A stretch of 64,000 bases of DNA, taken from the NCBI RefSeq assembly GCF_016734905.1, contig NZ_JAERPO010000001.1, forward strand, positions 434,001-498,000. The letters run 5' to 3'. The notes beneath the pieces are model-generated. The model saw only the letters and a program-made list of their open reading frames with translations. It did not search any database and was not told the DNA's origin. The stretch's first letter is position 1. Each line of letters begins with the position of its first letter. Made by a program: the position numbers and the translations under genes. Source of the stretch: Sphingopyxis jiangsuensis. GTDB lineage: Bacteria; Pseudomonadota; Alphaproteobacteria; Sphingomonadales; Sphingomonadaceae. This document shows positions 8,774-16,875 of the stretch, in pieces.

Positions 8774-9423
8774 TTACGGAGGGCACAAGCGGTCCTGAAG
8801 ACATCGGCGAACATCTCTGCCGTCAGCCGTCCGGTGTTCGTGTTGTAACGCGAGCAATGATAGCTATCGACAAGCCATCGTCCGCCGGGCAGCGCGTGCG
8901 TTGCGCCATGCGCGAACCGGCACGCCGACAGCCGCAACCCCATCGCCCGCAGCACAGCGTCATGGGCAATGCGCCCAAGAGCAATGACAACGCGCGCCGA
9001 ATGAAGCGCCGCGATCTGGGCTTCGAAAAAGGGACCACAGGCCGCAATTTCGGATGAATCGGGCTTGTTCTGTGGAGGCAGGCATTTAACGCTGTTGACG
9101 ATGATCGCGCCGTCGAGAACCAGCCCGTCGCCGATGCGTGCGTCATAGGTTCCGCGGCTCAGTCCGAATTGCGAAAGCGTCGCGAACAGCAAGTCACCCG
9201 CATAGTCGCCGGTAAACGGCCGCCCGGTCCGGTTCGCGCCATGCTTTCCCGGCGCCAGCCCGGCAAGCACCAGCCAGCCACATGGATCACCGAAAGCGGG
9301 AACCGGAGCGTTCCACCAATCGGGATGCTCGGCGCGGCATTCGGCGCGCAACGCGACGAGACGGGGGCACCGCGGACAATCGTGCGGCGGCTCCGTCTCG
9401 GGGAGAGGGCTATCAATCTCCAT
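8734..9423 (-). CDS. Uracil-DNA glycosylase, family 5 (UDGb-like), Fe-S type
   Basis: This is a 229-aa DNA repair enzyme that excises uracil (and, in the family, some other deaminated bases) from DNA. Motif 1 is GLAPGKHGANRTGRPFTGD at residues 55-73. This form (with Ala-Pro-Gly and Thr-Gly-Arg) points to family 5 (UDGb) rather than family 4. Motif 2 is HCSRYNTNTGR at 189-199. Four Cys (16, 19, 114, 129) sit at the positions expected for the 4Fe-4S cluster. I chose the ATG at 9423. The open frame continues upstream only into the divergent folK leader. The gene is 23 bp from folK start to start, and its 3' end overlaps rppH. Confidence 0.85.
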   Translation of the reverse strand: MEIDSPLPETEPPHDCPRCPRLVALRAECRAEHPDWWNAPVPAFGDPCGWLVLAGLAPGKHGANRTGRPFTGDYAGDLLFATLSQFGLSRGTYDARIGDGLVLDGAIIVNSVKCLPPQNKPDSSEIAACGPFFEAQIAALHSARVVIALGRIAHDAVLRAMGLRLSACRFAHGATHALPGGRWLVDSYHCSRYNTNTGRLTAEMFADVFRTACALRNQTSGRNSSTTAR

Positions 9424-9446
9424 GGTGCTGCGATAGGCGCCAATCG

Positions 9447-9968
9447 ATGCACAGCGCAACGCCCCTGCCCCTCTACGCCGTAGGTCTTGGCTCGAACCGG
9501 CGTCACGCGCGTTTCGGGGATCCGCGCCATGTGCTGATTGCCGCACTCGCGGCGATCGAGAGCGACGACATCGAGCCCGTCGATGCGAGCCCGATTATTT
9601 CCAGCGCGCCGCTGGGCCCGTCGCGACGGCAATTTGCCAACGCGGTCGCCCTCATAGCTTCACCGCTTGCGCCCCCCGCCCTGCTCGACCGCCTGAAGGC
9701 CGTTGAAGCGCAGTTCGGGGCGCGCATCGGCCAGCGTTGGGGCGCTCGCACGCTCGATCTCGATATATTGCTATGGTCTGGTGGGGTTTGGAGCGACAAC
9801 CGTCTCACCATTCCGCATCCAGCGATCGCGGATCGCGAATTCGTGCTCGGCCCGTTGAACCGCATCGCGCCGCAATGGCGCCATCCACTCGTCCAGCGAA
9901 CGGTCCGCCAGCTTTTCGCACAATATCGTCGCCCGAAGCCGGTTGACCAAGTCGTTCATGCCGATTAG
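9447..9968 (+). CDS. folK: 2-amino-4-hydroxy-6-hydroxymethyldihydropteridine pyrophosphokinase
   Basis: This is a 173-aa FolK, which transfers pyrophosphate from ATP to the hydroxymethyl-pterin in folate synthesis just before dihydropteroate synthase. The N-terminal GLGSNRR segment (near residue 13) and the signature RWGARTLDLDILLW (about residues 95-108) identify it. IPHPAI with REFVLGPL follows, as usual. The frame stays open upstream, but the ATG at 9447 fits the family's N-terminus, and anything longer would run into the divergent uracil-DNA glycosylase gene. The two start codons are separated by only 23 bp, so their promoters must overlap the opposing coding regions. The tRNA-Lys gene follows 43 bp downstream. 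Confidence 0.93.
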   Translation: MHSATPLPLYAVGLGSNRRHARFGDPRHVLIAALAAIESDDIEPVDASPIISSAPLGPSRRQFANAVALIASPLAPPALLDRLKAVEAQFGARIGQRWGARTLDLDILLWSGGVWSDNRLTIPHPAIADREFVLGPLNRIAPQWRHPLVQRTVRQLFAQYRRPKPVDQVVHAD

Positions 9969-10011
9969 GGCGACGGCTCACTTCGGATGCCGACATATCC
10001 GGCACCGGGAT

Positions 10012-10087
10012 GGGCCCTTAGCTCAGTCGGTAGAGCAACTGACTTTTAATCAGTAGGTCGCTGGTTCGAACCCAGCAGGGCTCACCA
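10012..10087 (+). tRNA. tRNA-Lys (anticodon UUU)
   Basis: This 76-base cloverleaf has the acceptor stem GGGCCCU paired to AGGGCUC with one G-U pair. The D-arm is GCTCAGTCGGTAGAGC. The anticodon stem is ACTGA/TCAGT with a 7-base loop and TTT at 10045-10047. The T-arm contains GGTTCGAACC, and the CCA end is encoded. The antisense open reading frame ending SPAGFEPATY over this site is the familiar spurious translation of a tRNA and was not called. Confidence 0.98.
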
Positions 10088-10161
10088 AAAAATCACCCGA
10101 CCGGAATATTGTGCCGCTGGAATAACTCTTCCTGCGCGACCGCGATACAGCGGACGCGCTG

Positions 10162-10854
10162 TTAACTTGACCGACGCGTCGCGGCCGCGCCGCTATCAAT
10201 GATATCTTTGATAGCGAGTTCAATATTGGCTTCGGGATAAAGTGCGCGCGCGGCGGAGGTCGCCACGTCGACTGCTTCGCCGATCCGCATCCCGGCGAGG
10301 ATGCGGTGCTCGGCGGGGCCGATACGGCGCGCACGAAGCGTGCCGCCGGGACGCGTTATCAAAATACCCTCGGCGCGCCACTCCGGCGCTGGATCGACGA
10401 GTGCGGCATCGAAATGCGCGAGCCATATCGACGGTGCGGGGACCGAAAACCATCCGAAACGCGTGGCGGCATGAAGCCTTACCCGACTCCGCATCCACTC
10501 GTCAGCGGCGAGGGCTGCGGCGACCGCCGGCGCAACAGCGGCGTCGGGCGCGGCCCCTTCGGCCTCGCAGCGCAGCCGATCGATCGCGGCTACGCCGGAC
10601 AGATAGGGCAGGACTTGATCCGTTCGATGCTGGCCGATCCAGTCGGGAAACTGGGCATCGTCCAACTCGGTCTCGGCGGCGAATACCGCGGCGAGGTCCA
10701 TGAAGGGAGCGCGACCCATAATCGCCGCGACGGTCGGATAGCTTCGCGCGAGATACTCGGCACGGCACCCCGTCTCAAGCCTCGTTGCGACAGCTGCGGT
10801 ACCTACGACGCGTGCCACGGCAATATGTCGCCGGTCGGTGGCAAGATTGGGCAT
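10162..10854 (-). CDS. DUF2063 (BufC/HvfC-like) protein of a bufferin-type locus
   Basis: This is a 230-aa protein resembling the BufC/HvfC family (DUF2063 N-terminal domain). This family is the usual partner protein of MNIO (DUF692, BufB) enzymes that modify Cys-rich RiPP metallophores. The alignment is by eye: RAEYLARSYPTVAAIMG and LPYLSGVAAIDRL correspond to the conserved YPVV...LG and LPYLADVARLE segments. The first ~20 residues typical of the family are missing, so it is slightly short. The ATG has a convincing GGGAGAG site. It lies 110 bp downstream of the DUF2282 (BufA1-like) gene, where bufB would be expected in between. Two hairpins sit in that gap. Without BufB its role is unclear. 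It may work with an enzyme encoded elsewhere. Confidence 0.65.
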   Translation of the reverse strand: MPNLATDRRHIAVARVVGTAAVATRLETGCRAEYLARSYPTVAAIMGRAPFMDLAAVFAAETELDDAQFPDWIGQHRTDQVLPYLSGVAAIDRLRCEAEGAAPDAAVAPAVAAALAADEWMRSRVRLHAATRFGWFSVPAPSIWLAHFDAALVDPAPEWRAEGILITRPGGTLRARRIGPAEHRILAGMRIGEAVDVATSAARALYPEANIELAIKDIIDSGAAATRRSS

Positions 10855-10879
10855 CTCTCTCTCCCGGGTCCAAGGCCGC

Positions 10880-10956
10880 CGCAGCGTTCGCTGCGTGTCG
10901 ATGCCGGACCCTTGTTAGTCGGGGCGCCCCTGGCAAAGCGAATGCGCTGCCAGGGG
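10880..10956. other. Two inverted repeats between bufA and bufC-like genes
   Basis: Two hairpins lie in the 110-bp gap. One is a perfect palindrome CGCAGCG-TT-CGCTGCG at 10880-10895. The other has nine-base arms CCCCTGGCA / TGCCAGGGG at 10927-10935 and 10948-10956, with a further GCG/CGC pairing inside. Neither is followed by a T-run on the coding strand, so they look more like attenuating or transcript-processing structures than a standard terminator. They may set different levels of the abundant small protein and its downstream partner. Confidence 0.5.
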
Positions 10957-10964
10957 GCCGTGAA

Positions 10965-11246
10965 TCAGCGCTTGACCGGAGTCAGCGAGCCAGCGCCTTT
11001 CGGCGTCTTGATCTTGGTGCAGGCTCCCTTGGCGACATATTTCCAGGCATTGCCCTGATAATCGGTCGTCGAGGTTCCGGCGCAGCTGGTGCCCGGACCG
11101 GCGGCGCAGTCATTCTTGCCCTTCAAGGAAATGCCATAGCATTTTTCCTTGCTCGGCTGCTTGGCGACCGGCCCTGCTTGGGCGGCGGCGGCGGCGCCGA
11201 GCATCGAGAGCATGGCGGCGGTCAGGGCGATATTGATCGGCTTCAT
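10965..11246 (-). CDS. BufA1-like (DUF2282) Cys-containing periplasmic metallophore precursor
   Basis: This is a 93-aa protein of the DUF2282 family, now called BufA1 bufferin precursors: exported RiPPs whose cysteines are modified by BufB(C) to bind copper. Residues 1-23 are a signal peptide ([10 protein letters not shown]...AAA). The mature part has four cysteines at 36, 47, 55 and 76 in the family pattern [25 protein letters not shown]. The ATG at 11246 is chosen because an AAAGGAC ribosome site lies just upstream and the signal peptide starts there. The open frame upstream is not protein-like. It is followed by the BufC-like gene and preceded by a C(UUCG)G hairpin in its leader. No bufB (DUF692) gene is in the window, so modification of this precursor would need an enzyme from elsewhere. 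Confidence 0.85.
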   Translation of the reverse strand: MKPINIALTAAMLSMLGAAAAAQAGPVAKQPSKEKCYGISLKGKNDCAAGPGTSCAGTSTTDYQGNAWKYVAKGACTKIKTPKGAGSLTPVKR

Positions 11247-11267
11247 CGAAAGTCCTTTCGTCGGTGG

Positions 11268-11284
11268 AGCGCCCGAAGGGCGCT
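11268..11284 (-). promoter_or_regulatory. UUCG-capped hairpin in the bufA leader
   Basis: On the minus strand the seven-base arms AGCGCCC and GGGCGCT enclose TTC, giving a very stable C(UUCG)G-type hairpin that ends 22 bases before the bufA start codon. It could protect or regulate the bufA message. It could also mark the 3' end of the patatin operon. No T-run follows, which favours a leader structure. Confidence 0.45.
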
Positions 11285-11351
11285 GCGCTTTGTCGCGCAT
11301 GGCCGCGCCAGCGTCCGCTACCGAAAGGGCATCGTTTCGATGCACCGTGCG

Positions 11352-12485
11352 TCAACCGCAGGTCGGTTCGACCATATGGCCACCGATCGTTTCGTGGAGA
11401 ACGAACCCCTCAAGCGGGTCGAAATCGCCGCGCCACGGCGCTGCCTCGAGCATGCGCATCGTATCGGCATAGCCGGCCGCGCGGCGCGCGCGGATGCCCG
11501 ACGGGCTGAAGTCGATGTCCTTGCTGTGGTCTTCGCCCGCGAGCGCGGGGGCGAGCAGGCGCAGAACGTGCATCCGCGTCGGGCAGCCATAGGCGGTGAG
11601 TTCGGCCACCGCGGGGTCCTTGCGGCGATCGTCGGAAAGCTGCGCGGTGAGTTCGGTGATGACGTGACGCAGGCGGTGGAGCTGGCGCTGGCGGCGGATA
11701 TGCGTGCCCGCGCGGCTCGCATATTGGACGTCCTTCTGGCGGTTCATCACATCCCAGATCGTTTCGGGTTCGGGTCCGTGCGAGTTCCAGATATGGACGG
11801 CATAGACCATCGAATCGCGGCGCGGATTGTCGTCGAACACGACCTCGACCGGGGTGTTCGACAGAATGCCGCCGTCCCAATAGAGCTCGCCGTCGATGCG
11901 CACCGCAGGGAAGGCTGGCGGCAGCGCGCCCGACGCCATGACATGGTCGAGCGCCAGCGGCATGTCGCGCGAGTCGAAATAATGCATTTCGCTCGTGGTC
12001 ACCGCCGAGGCCCCAACGGTTAGCCGCATCTCGCAGCGGTTGACGCGGTCGAAATCGATGAGGTCCGAAAGCGTCTCGCGCAGCGGGTCGACCGAATAAT
12101 AGCCCGCGCGTTCGGCACCGAGCGTCGCATAGACACTGCCGAATGCAGCCGGGTTCGGCGTGAAAAAGGTCGGCAGACCGCCGACGATCGTCGTGAAATT
12201 GCGGAAAAAGCTAGCGATCGAAGTGGGAAGGCCTTCATCGAAGATGTGGCCATGTTCGACGCGTCGCCAGAACTCGCCGAGCCGGTCCATCCGGTCGTCC
12301 TTGGCGTTCCCGGCGATGATTGCCGCGTTGATCGCGCCGATCGAGGTGCCGATCACCCAATCGGGCTCGACGCCCGCTTCGTGCAGCGCCTCATAGACGC
12401 CGACCTGATAGGCGCCGAGCGCGCCGCCGCCCTGGAGGACGAGCACCTGCTGGCCATGCGCCTTCAATTCCTTGTGCAGATTCAT
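11352..12485 (-). CDS. Patatin-like phospholipase
   Basis: This is a 377-aa cytoplasmic or peripheral-membrane lipid acyl hydrolase. The oxyanion loop GGGALGAYQ (residues 19-27), the nucleophile GTSIG (46-50, Ser48) and the catalytic Asp204 in YWDGG form the Ser-Asp dyad of patatins. The ATG at 12485 overlaps the stop of the upstream NDH-2 gene by four bases (ATGA) and has GGAGAA in front, so it is the coupled second gene of a two-gene unit. In alphaproteobacteria, patatin-type proteins of this group are found with polyhydroxybutyrate and fatty-acid metabolism genes. The next gene upstream is 3-hydroxybutyrate dehydrogenase, which fits that context. Substrate is not established by sequence. 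Confidence 0.88.
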   Translation of the reverse strand: MNLHKELKAHGQQVLVLQGGGALGAYQVGVYEALHEAGVEPDWVIGTSIGAINAAIIAGNAKDDRMDRLGEFWRRVEHGHIFDEGLPTSIASFFRNFTTIVGGLPTFFTPNPAAFGSVYATLGAERAGYYSVDPLRETLSDLIDFDRVNRCEMRLTVGASAVTTSEMHYFDSRDMPLALDHVMASGALPPAFPAVRIDGELYWDGGILSNTPVEVVFDDNPRRDSMVYAVHIWNSHGPEPETIWDVMNRQKDVQYASRAGTHIRRQRQLHRLRHVITELTAQLSDDRRKDPAVAELTAYGCPTRMHVLRLLAPALAGEDHSKDIDFSPSGIRARRAAGYADTMRMLEAAPWRGDFDPLEGFVLHETIGGHMVEPTCG

Positions 12486-13750
12486 CGCTTTTCTCCATGA
12501 AGATGCGCATCGCCGCCGGTAATCAGGCGCGCGCCGCGTTCGAAGGTGAGGTAGTTCCAAAGCCAGTTCGCGCCGACGAGCAGCCGGTTACGAAATCCCG
12601 CGAGGAAAAAGATGTGCGCGGTTGTCCAGACGAACCACGCTGGGATGCCCGACATCCGCAACCAGCCGAAATCTATTACCGCGCGGTGGCGTCCGATCGT
12701 CGCGAGATTGCCGAAATCGCGGTAGCGGAAGGGCGAGGTGCGGCCGAGCGCTATCTGGCGGCCGACGTGGCGCCCCTGTTGCTTGGCGACGGGAGCGATT
12801 CCGGGGAGCGTGCGCCCGGACGGGTCGGTGAAAGAGGCCGTATCGCCGACGACATAGATGCCCACATGGCCCGGTACCGACAGGTCGGGTCCGACGATGA
12901 CGCGCCCCGCCACATCGGGCTCGACACCGAGCCATGCTGCGGCGGGCGAGGCGCGAACGCCCGCTGCCCACACGACGGTGTGCGCGGGAACGCGCAAGTC
13001 GCCGACATCGATGTAGGAATCGGTGATAGCGGTGACGCGCGCGCCAGTGTGCACGGTGACGCCCAATGCCTCGATCGCGGTGCGCGCTTTTTTCGATAAT
13101 GCTTCAGGGAAGGAAGCGAGCAGGCGCGGTCCGCCCTCGACCAGCAGCACGCGCGAGCAATGCGGGGTGATGCTGCGGAAATCCTGCGACACCGATCGGC
13201 GCGCGAGCTCGGCGACCGCGCCAGCCATCTCGACCCCGGTGGGGCCACCGCCGACGATCACGAAGGTGAGCAGCGCCTGGCGTCGCAACGGGTCGGTCTC
13301 GGTCTCGGCGCGCTCGAGCGCGAGCAGCACCTTGCGCCGCACCGTTGTCGCATCGTCGATCGACTTGATGCCGGGGGCGTGCGCCTCCCACTCGTCGCGG
13401 CCGAAATAGCTGTGCCGGGCGCCCGTCGCGACGATCAGCCGGTCGAAGCCGATCGTCCGTCGGCTCGCGAGGATGACACGGCGCGCCACGGTATCAACGC
13501 CGACGACGGTATCGAGCAGCACGCGGGCGTTCTTCTGGCGGCGCAGGATCGAGCGGATCGGCGCGGCTATGTCGGCGGGCGACAAACCTGCGGTCGCGAC
13601 CTGATACAGCAGCGGCTGGAACAGATGATGGTTGCGTTGGTCGATCAACGTGACGTCGACATTCGCGCGGGCAAGCGAGCGAGCGGCGGCGAGCCCGCCG
13701 AAGCCTGCACCGACAATCACGACCCGAAGAGGGCTGTTTGCCTGGGGCAT
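12482..13750 (-). CDS. NAD(P)/FAD-dependent oxidoreductase, type II NADH dehydrogenase-like
   Basis: This 422-aa flavoprotein has the layout of single-subunit NADH:quinone oxidoreductase (NDH-2). The FAD motif GAGFGGLAAA is at residues 14-23. HHLFQPLLYQVA follows at 41-52, which is typical of NDH-2. The NADH-binding motif GGGPTGVEMAG is near 167-177. The conserved block with VGDTASF sits towards the C-terminus, and a hydrophobic C-terminal stretch (AWFVWTTAHIFFLAGFRNR) probably anchors it to the membrane. It oxidises NADH without pumping protons. The start at 13750 is the first sensible Met before the FAD motif. It is coupled to the patatin gene. The 151-bp gap to the upstream dehydrogenase gene shows nothing else. 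Confidence 0.88.
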   Translation of the reverse strand: MPQANSPLRVVIVGAGFGGLAAARSLARANVDVTLIDQRNHHLFQPLLYQVATAGLSPADIAAPIRSILRRQKNARVLLDTVVGVDTVARRVILASRRTIGFDRLIVATGARHSYFGRDEWEAHAPGIKSIDDATTVRRKVLLALERAETETDPLRRQALLTFVIVGGGPTGVEMAGAVAELARRSVSQDFRSITPHCSRVLLVEGGPRLLASFPEALSKKARTAIEALGVTVHTGARVTAITDSYIDVGDLRVPAHTVVWAAGVRASPAAAWLGVEPDVAGRVIVGPDLSVPGHVGIYVVGDTASFTDPSGRTLPGIAPVAKQQGRHVGRQIALGRTSPFRYRDFGNLATIGRHRAVIDFGWLRMSGIPAWFVWTTAHIFFLAGFRNRLLVGANWLWNYLTFERGARLITGGDAHLHGEKR

Positions 13751-13901
13751 CAACGTCCCCCGCGCGCCGCGAGTTCGGCCAGGACGCCGCGCGGCGGGAT
13801 AAGCCCCGAACCGCGCGGCGCCGGTTGCACCGGCCTGGATGCGAAAAAGGCGGCAAGATGGGGTGGCAGCGACAGCGCGCCGCGACGCGAGCGCGCGGGC
13901 G

Positions 13902-14723
13902 TCATTGGGCGGTCCACCCGCCGTCGACGGGAAGCGCGGTCCCCGTAATCGACTGGCCACCGTCCGAACAGAGGAAGACCGCGAGCGCACCAAGTTCGTC
14001 GACGGTCGCGAACTTCTTGCTCGGCTGTGCAGCGAGCAGGACATTTTCGACAACCTCTTCGCGGCTGATCCCGCGCGCTGCGGCGGTGTCGCCGATCTGG
14101 TTCTCGACGAGCGGGGTCCAGACATAGCCGGGACAGATGGCGTTACATGTGACGCCGAAGCGCGCGCCTTCGAGCGCGACCGTCTTCGTGAGTCCGACGA
14201 TGCCGTGCTTCGCGGCAACATAGGCGCTCTTAAAGGGCGAGGCGACGAGGCCATGCGCCGAGGCGACGTTGATAATGCGTCCCCACCCCGCTTCCTTCAT
14301 CGGCCCGAAGGCCGTGCGGATCGCGTGGAAGGCAGCCGAGAGGTTGAGGGCGATGATGGCGTCCCATTTTTCGGCCGGGAAGTCTTCGATCGGGCTGACA
14401 TGCTGGATGCCGGCGTTGTTCACCAGGATGTCGACACGGCCGAAGCGCAGCAGCGCCTTGTCGACCATTTCGACCGCGCCTTCGGGCTGCATCAAATTGG
14501 CGCCGTCAAAAAGCACGCGGACGCCGTTCGCCTGTTCGAGTTCGCTGCGCACTGCCTCGATCGCGCCGGCATCGCCAATTCCGTTGATGACAAGGTCGGC
14601 GCCCGCGGCGGCGAGCGCGCGGGCGATGCCGAGACCGATGCCGCTCGTCGATCCGGTGACGATGGCGACCCGGCCTTCGAGCGGCTTGTCTGCGATGAGT
14701 TCGGCGAGCGGCTGAACGGTCAT
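13902..14723 (-). CDS. bdhA: 3-hydroxybutyrate dehydrogenase
   Basis: This 273-aa SDR converts D-3-hydroxybutyrate and NAD to acetoacetate, the first step in using stored polyhydroxybutyrate. Family features are TGSTSGIGLGIA at residues 23-34, NNAG at 102-105, Ser155, and Tyr168-x-x-x-Lys172 in YVAAKHG. The segment CPGYVWTPLV with ENQI is the signature of 3-hydroxybutyrate dehydrogenases within SDRs. The ATG at 14723 has an AGGAGA site at good distance. The open frame upstream is not protein-like. The gene lies upstream of the NDH-2/patatin pair, and the PHA regulator phaR is elsewhere in the window, in line with PHB turnover. Confidence 0.88.
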   Translation of the reverse strand: MTVQPLAELIADKPLEGRVAIVTGSTSGIGLGIARALAAAGADLVINGIGDAGAIEAVRSELEQANGVRVLFDGANLMQPEGAVEMVDKALLRFGRVDILVNNAGIQHVSPIEDFPAEKWDAIIALNLSAAFHAIRTAFGPMKEAGWGRIINVASAHGLVASPFKSAYVAAKHGIVGLTKTVALEGARFGVTCNAICPGYVWTPLVENQIGDTAAARGISREEVVENVLLAAQPSKKFATVDELGALAVFLCSDGGQSITGTALPVDGGWTAQ

Positions 14724-14951
14724 GGGGAGTCTCCTGATCAAAATCCGGAGCCATGATGCCCAGCCGCGCTGCATCGCTGAAATACCGTTCGTGCATCGAA
14801 TCGATACCGACAATCGAATATTCGCCTGCGGCTCGGTGCCCTAGCTTGGTGACGTCCCGGGAAGTGGCGGACCCGTTCTGACCCCCCGCTCCCTCGCGTC
14901 GGTGTCGCCGCTTTCCGCGGACATGGGCTTTTCAAGAAAAGGAAATTCGCA

Positions 14952-15401
14952 ATGAAAATCAATCGCCTGACTATGGCTGCGATTGCCGCTTCGGCTGCGT
15001 TCGCGGCAGCCACACCGGCGTTTGCCGGCAGCTGCCCTGCAGGCCAGTCCGCGCACAACCCACTTGCCGGAGCACCGACCGCACCGTCGAACGTGACCGA
15101 CGACCTGATCGGTTCGGTCGACCTTGCCAAGGAAATCGGCGTCGCCGACCGCGACCTTCGCATGCGGCGCCTCGTCGTCCAGCCGGGCGGCGTCGTCCCG
15201 GTGCACAGCCATGCCGGTCGCCCTGCATTGATCGTTGTCGTGTCGGGATCGATCACCGAATACAGCAGCGCCTGCGCGGTCGGCATCGACCACAAGGCCG
15301 GCGATATTTCGAGCGAGTCCGACGGCATTTCGCATTGGTGGCGTAACAATGGCCAGATGCCGGCCGTACTCCTTTCTGCGGATGTGAAAGCGCGCGACTG
15401 A
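14952..15401 (+). CDS. Exported cupin-domain protein
   Basis: This 149-aa protein has a clear signal peptide (MKINRLTMAA...ATPAFA, cleavage near residue 25) and a single cupin barrel. The metal-ligand pattern is visible: His85 and His87 in PVHSHAGRPAL, Glu103 in ITEY, and His128 in ISHWW. One divalent metal in a periplasmic barrel is expected. A good AAAAGGAA site precedes the ATG. The next gene on the same strand encodes a carboxymuconolactone-decarboxylase-like protein. Cupin/CMD pairs recur in bacteria, often as stress or detoxification genes, and here a LysR regulator lies just beyond. The reaction is unknown. Confidence 0.8.
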   Translation: MKINRLTMAAIAASAAFAAATPAFAGSCPAGQSAHNPLAGAPTAPSNVTDDLIGSVDLAKEIGVADRDLRMRRLVVQPGGVVPVHSHAGRPALIVVVSGSITEYSSACAVGIDHKAGDISSESDGISHWWRNNGQMPAVLLSADVKARD

Positions 15402-15512
15402 CGCCTTTTCGATTTGAGCGCGTCCATGCCTCCGTCCAGGACCGCTCGCGGCGCGGCACCGGCCATCATTTGGTACGGGCTGCGCCGCCTCCCTCGCGCA
15501 AGGAGCGCTGTG

Positions 15513-15902
15513 TTGACCGATTCCTATCGTGCCGGACTCGACATTCTTGCCCGAACCGGGATGACGCAGGACACACGACGCAACCGCGCTGCAGAGGTCG
15601 CGCCCGATTTTATCCGAAGCGCCGTCGGTTTCAGCTATGGTGAGGTTTTTGCCCGCCCCGGTATTGATCTGCGCGCGCGCCAGCTTGCCGCCGTGGCGGC
15701 CTTCGCCGCACTCGGTCGTTCAACTGCGCAATTGCGCGAGCATGTCGTTGCCGCGCTCCACCTCGGATGGAGCCAGGCCGAAATCATCGAAATCCTGATC
15801 CAGACGTCGGTTCATGCCGGTGTTGCTGCGGCAATCGACGCGCTTGCCGAATGTCACGACTTGCTCGTCGAGCGCACCATTTCTGCCAACGACTGCGAAT
15901 AG
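15513..15902 (+). CDS. Carboxymuconolactone decarboxylase (CMD) family protein
   Basis: This all-alpha CMD-family protein is about 129 aa. The core TAQLREHVVAALHLGWSQAE and SVHAGVAAA match the gamma-carboxymuconolactone decarboxylase branch. The Cys-x-x-Cys of AhpD-type peroxidases is absent. Start choice: an AAGGAG at 15500-15505 lies 7 bases before TTG 15513 and 4 before GTG 15510. The frame is open back to an ATG at 15414, but that has no ribosome site and would add an unlikely Arg-rich tail. I therefore take TTG. It follows the exported cupin gene and is convergent with the LysR gene, 11 bp from its stop. The true substrate is unknown. Confidence 0.75.
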   Translation: MTDSYRAGLDILARTGMTQDTRRNRAAEVAPDFIRSAVGFSYGEVFARPGIDLRARQLAAVAAFAALGRSTAQLREHVVAALHLGWSQAEIIEILIQTSVHAGVAAAIDALAECHDLLVERTISANDCE

Positions 15903-15913
15903 CCCCGGCACAT

Positions 15914-16807
15914 TCAGGCGGCCTGGTCGAGTGTCGGCCAGCTATGCTGCCGCGCCGCGCGCACAAACGCACCGAGTGCGGGCGAATGGGGGCGCCCGCG
16001 GACCGTCGCGAGATAGATGGTGCGGCTATATTCGGGTTCGATCAACGGCCGAACGATCAGATCGGGGTCGGTCACGCTATGCTCGGGAAAAAAGCCGAAG
16101 CCGAGGCCGGCCTTGATCATCTTTTGCACCCATTCGTCGCGCGGGCTGCTGAACACCTTGCGCGTCACGACGCCGCGGCGCGCAAAATCCTCGGTCACCA
16201 TCTGGAAAACTTCGCAGTTCGACCGCCCGACATAGGGTTCGCCGTTGAGTTCGGCGACGCGGATCGCATTGCGCTCGCTCCACGGGTGGCCCCGCGGCAC
16301 GACGATGACGAACCGTTCGCTGAACACCGGAAGCTGATGGAACTGATCGGGTAGCTCCCCCGGAATCCCGACAAGGCTGAGGTGGAGGTCGCCCTTCTCG
16401 AGCGCCGCGATCATCGCTGATGCCTCGCCATCGACAACCTTCACTTCGACTTCGGGGTGCGCCGCCTGGAAACGAACAATCAGGTCGGCGACAAGCTGCG
16501 GCCCGATGGTGCACATAGCGCCGAGGGTCAGCGTCACATTCTCGATCCGCCTTGCCGAAATCGCCGCCAGCTTGGCCGCGCGCGCGGATTCCGCAACGCT
16601 TTCGAGATAGGGCGCCATCATTCGCCCGAGTTCGGACAAATGCGTATTGTTCCGTTCGCGGTGAAACAGCGGGCCGCCGAGTTCATGTTCGAGTTGCTGG
16701 ATCGCGCGCGTCAACGCGGGCTGGCTGACGTTGCACTGCTGCGCCGCGCGCGTGAAGTTGAGCGTCTGCGCGAGCGCGACGAAATAGCGGATCTGCTGCA
16801 TTTCCAT
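15914..16807 (-). CDS. LysR-family transcriptional regulator
   Basis: This 297-aa LTTR has a winged HTH at residues ~1-60 (FTRAAQQCNVSQPALTRAI, then LEHELGGPLFHR) and a two-lobed effector-binding domain behind it. The ATG at 16807 has GGGGA at a proper distance. The longer frame would begin with TTG. It points away from the CMD gene and lies directly downstream (68 bp) of the YeeE transporter gene, so it may be read from the same promoter. Its targets could be the cupin/CMD pair or the transport genes. LTTRs usually act on adjacent divergent genes, but here no divergent gene is adjacent, so the target is open. Confidence 0.9.
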   Translation of the reverse strand: MEMQQIRYFVALAQTLNFTRAAQQCNVSQPALTRAIQQLEHELGGPLFHRERNNTHLSELGRMMAPYLESVAESARAAKLAAISARRIENVTLTLGAMCTIGPQLVADLIVRFQAAHPEVEVKVVDGEASAMIAALEKGDLHLSLVGIPGELPDQFHQLPVFSERFVIVVPRGHPWSERNAIRVAELNGEPYVGRSNCEVFQMVTEDFARRGVVTRKVFSSPRDEWVQKMIKAGLGFGFFPEHSVTDPDLIVRPLIEPEYSRTIYLATVRGRPHSPALGAFVRAARQHSWPTLDQAA

Positions 16808-16875
16808 AAGCGTCGTCCCCAATCAACGCGGGTCGGAGAATATCAGCGACCGAGCGCGGCCGCCAGTTGCTATAA

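Noticed and set aside
10050..10334. 94-aa minus-strand frame ending SPAGFEPATY
   Set aside because: The C-terminal part is a translation of the tRNA-Lys gene in antisense, a well-known artefact.
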